Below are positions 60,843 to 64,000 of a stretch of 64,000 nucleotides of DNA, in pieces (positions within the stretch are counted from its first letter, which is position 1; the number at the start of each line of letters is the position of its first letter). Position numbers and translations under genes: made by a program. The notes below the pieces were generated by a model. That model made no database searches. It worked only from the letters and a program-made list of their open reading frames with translations, and was not told the origin of the DNA. The DNA is from Nipponacmea schrenckii (lineage: Eukaryota; Mollusca; Gastropoda; Lottiidae), in NCBI GenBank assembly GCA_030562195.1, contig CM060203.1, forward strand, positions 14,078,534 to 14,142,533. Direction: 5' to 3'.

Positions 60843-60882
60843 ATGCCGAACTTTATTGACGTCCATTTACGCAAATTAACCG
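60843..60882 (+). CDS. Speculative first coding exon on the plus strand (MPNFIDVHLRKLT)
   Basis: ATG at 60843 followed by 13 codons and the strong donor ACCG|GTGAGT in phase 1. A palindromic E-box TCACGTGA lies ~65 nt upstream (60773-60780). The short peptide looks coding, but no following exon could be identified up to 64000 and no family is recognised. It would be divergently oriented to PLEKHA8. Confidence 0.22.
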
Positions 60883-63800
60883 GTGAGTTGAGTTTAGTTC
60901 TTAATCTTCAGAAATTCAATTTTAACCCAACACAATTTGTTCAGGCCGTTCGATATTTGCATGATGCGGAAACCAATGTGACAAATAAGAACGCCACATG
61001 TTAAGTTTTCCTTTATGCAATGCACATAATATACAAACGAATCGTCCTTTGATGGAGCGATAAATTCGATTTTGAATTTCTGTTTTGTTGATGTCACGTC
61101 TCTGCGATGGAAGTTTTGCGACGTTTATTTTCAAACTGGTTCGTTGTTTTGTTGTTAAATTAAGTGGTTACTTTATTAAATACTGCGATATGTTGAGCGA
61201 GAGAACGCTGAGACTGAGAAACTTCGTATGCGGGGGTGGCATTGGCATGTCACAAGGCGACGTGTTTAGCCCATTTCTATTCTTTGAGTGTACAAAAGAC
61301 GGAGAAAGCTTCTATGCAATAGCATTGGCATATCATTAGGCTTTATGTTTAACCAATTTATGATCGGCATGATTTAAAAATGGTTTTGCTAGGTCAATAG
61401 TGGAGGATTTACGTTTCCAGAAAAGAAATTGTCAGATTGACCAGAAACTATATATAATGTATTTGAGAATCGTGTTAAGAAAAAGCCTTTGTGTTGACCA
61501 AATTAATGATAAAGTCCGCCTGAGAGTGCCAGGTTGATGTTATTCCCTTTCAACAATTATAACGTGTGAGGTAATGGACCTTTCTATTTTTGAAAAAGAA
61601 ATCCCAAGCGCACGTGCTTTAATTGCAAATATTGCGGAAAAATAAGCATATAACAACTCGCTCACAATTGGGCAATAAAACAGCAATTTCACAAACTAGA
61701 AATATCAGCTCTGGTCTTCTATACACTTGCAAATAATTAAAATTGTACTCCTGTATAAAAAAAGATGGAATTAAAATTGGTATGAAATTGGTTAGTGCCA
61801 GAAGTCATATTTCCGCAGAATTCCAATATTTCCAACTGAAATTTGGAAAAGGTTATACTGAGAGGTTTGGCAAAGTTGCAAGATATATACGATCTCAGTT
61901 TAGCTTTACATGAGGCAGCGAATTTATATAACTATGCTATAGATATGGATACTTCTGTTGATAACAAAAGGGATTATTGAGATACAAATACGTCCAGGGG
62001 CGAATTGTCGATTTCGTTTTTACGTAAAAATAACAAGAATTTAATTACAACTCTCAGTCACCATATGTTTCTAATTGTTATTGTCGAAGACAACTGAAAC
62101 ATTGTTTTCTCTTATGCCTTTCGGCTTCAAAATGTCAAAAATTGATGATGCGCATATTATGACAGAGGTAAAATACAAAAATGAAAATAAGAATGGGGTA
62201 TATCAAGAATAAGATTAAAATTCAAATCACGTATTACCGAATGTTTGTTTCTGTCATCAATCGTTTTTTTAGGGGGGGGGGGTACGTTCAGTGGTCCACC
62301 ATTTGATTTGACCATCCCTACCCTATGTAACAATTTTATGCGCACATGCCGTTTTGTGGCATAGAAAAAAGAAAACATTCATATCCTGGTTGAGACGAAA
62401 CTGAATCATGAGAATAAGGAATCTCACATGTGGCATGTCGTCTGTTTCTGACCTCATTCCCAGACTCGCAGTCGATTAACAACACGACTCTCTCTCCCTG
62501 AAAAAAACAGCATCTTCTGATTCCATATGATAAGTAATGGTTTCTGTGAACTGCCGGTCGCTTCTTTGCCTTGAAATTTTTCACTGTGAAGCTATTCCGA
62601 GCCAAAAAGCGACTTACAAATTTGCCTTAAAAAGTGCTCTTTCGATTTTCAAAGTGTTCGGTAATAGATCACCAAGCAAAGGTTTATATAATTGTAAAAT
62701 GGCCACTTTTGGTATTTTAAAAACTATCCAACCGCAAGGAATTACGACATCAATTATAATTTCACCATATCAGATCAGGTTACGTTTCACGTCGCTATTT
62801 TTCTTATTCTTGTTCAATCTGGTTCACATACAGATCATTTCGTGTTTTGCCGTTTTGGGCTGTTTATGTGACTTGCCATTCATTATCTGACAAAAAATTT
62901 AAAATTCTTTTAGGCTTGTCCTTGAATTTTAACCCAGAATCACCAAATGTGATGAATATATAATAGAAAATATATTTAGGCCTATATACATGAGATGCAT
63001 AACAATCTTATTGGATCCCGATGTTTATAGTTTTCACAAGAATATAGGCGGGTTTTTAGGAAACATGCTTGTATTTAAAAAAATGATGACACAACTTATA
63101 AATCTGTGTCAAATGCAAGTTGGCATGATGACATCCTGAGGTTTGGACAGATTATATTTTGAACGATTGGACTTCCGGTATAGGATATCAGCTGATACTA
63201 ATGACACTTGAACAATCATTACTATTAGATACTACTAAAACTTCTACTTGACTTCTTAAACTGGTATATCATTTATTATTTCGGTTACAACACCACTTTA
63301 CTAATTAATTAAAGTACATCTCTAAATAAGGCTCTCTCAAAATGGATTCTCATAGGCGGAAAGTCAAGAAAATGCTTACAGTCCAGAGCTCAATTTGGGT
63401 TAAAAAAATTTGATAAGCAATTAGTCATCAAATATCCGTTTTGGTTAATGAACTTTGTTTCACATTTCATAACATTTGGTAGACTCAGTTTCAATCTCAC
63501 CAAAAAAGATGTCTAAAATAATATGCTCATCACTTTGAAATACGAATTCATCTCCTTCAGGAGACATATTAGAAATAGAAGGGAAGGAGAGAAAATACGG
63601 GGAAGAAACGGATTAGATGACAGGCTAGTACACTGAGAATTACTTACTCGTCTTTAATAATTCCTATCGAAAATAGTTTAAGTTAAGAATTTTGATTCGT
63701 ATTTCACATAAAAAAAATACTTCATCGTGGTTCACAGCGATCACCGAGTATGACTTACATTCTGGCGATGTTTTCTCAACTTTGTAGCTTAACATATTAT

Positions 63801-64000
63801 TATCACGGCCAGTGAACAGCTGAATGTTATATTATGTTTAAATAAACATAAAGTAAAGGAATTGTAAAGCCTATATCATATCACTTCTGACAACGAACCC
63901 AAATTTATTTCATTTGGTCAAAGGAAGTGTCCGTGGCTTAATAATTTCCTGCGGATTCACAAATAAAGGAGCATCGCGCTTAATTATATTAAATAATGCT
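60883..64000. other. Gene-poor right end
   Basis: Apart from the speculative first exon just upstream I see no supported gene. A G-run lies at about 62272-62281. The longest open frame (117 codons from 62537) has no family resemblance. Confidence 0.5.

Noticed and set aside
60777..61004. Extending the speculative plus-strand exon into the whole 75-codon frame
   Set aside because: The strong GTGAGT donor at 60883 interrupts it and the residues beyond do not look coding.
62537..62890. 117-codon plus-strand frame
   Set aside because: Longest frame at the right end, but hydrophobic low-complexity ending, no family match and no splice context.

Overview
This is a eukaryotic, AT-rich nuclear window with intron-rich genes and dense repeats. 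Two large elements built on a 161-bp tandem core, a GGAC/ACGG microsatellite and inverted TATACGCCCAC ends resemble the 'pearl'/CvA-like elements known from molluscs. I therefore infer a mollusc (gastropod or bivalve). That inference rests on the repeats and was not tested phylogenetically.

Three protein-coding genes are well supported, all on the minus strand. I assembled each exon by exon from splice sites, reading phase and family similarity. (1) PLEKHA8/FAPP2, 58832 to 50919: 12 exons, 531 aa, an N-terminal PH domain and a C-terminal GLTP domain. It has an extra in-phase 769-777 nt exon candidate with a GC donor. (2) A CCDC14 orthologue, 43032 to 33677: 12 exons, 1225 aa, a disordered N-terminal half, a coiled coil and a conserved C-terminal peptide. 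(3) ADAM17/TACE, 28353 to 19661: 17 exons, 731 aa, with signal peptide, prodomain with cysteine switch and furin site, zinc metalloprotease, disintegrin and membrane-proximal domains, juxtamembrane helix, transmembrane segment and a short tail. Every intron is GT-AG except the GC-AG candidate. The genes belong to unrelated processes (glycolipid transfer, centrosome/centriolar satellites, ectodomain shedding). Nothing suggests functional coupling beyond shared orientation.

Layout: 1-19600 is gene-free apart from repeats: partial pearl-like ends, several minisatellites, a 568-bp TA-flanked MITE with 36-bp perfect terminal inverted repeats, and an intact pearl-like element at 16308-18499. ADAM17 follows (19661-28353), then an AT-rich spacer to 33676. 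CCDC14 carries a 2.6-kb pearl-like element with a nested hAT-type MITE in intron 10. At 43901-47711 lies a 3.8-kb foldback element made of two inverted arrays of a 59-bp unit. 47712-50918 is spacer with one possible terminal exon. PLEKHA8 follows, and 58833-64000 is gene-poor with one speculative plus-strand first exon.

The most striking observations: (a) a ~19-copy, 73-bp tandem array in ADAM17 intron 14 whose every unit copies the 3' splice site and first bases of the transmembrane exon, so the exon is preceded by a run of decoy acceptors; (b) the extra PLEKHA8 exon encoding ~256 acidic residues, usable as a PH-less alternative first exon or a symmetric cassette; (c) the giant foldback array; (d) a dispersed repeat whose antisense head forms or abuts several 3' splice sites, an introner-like arrangement.
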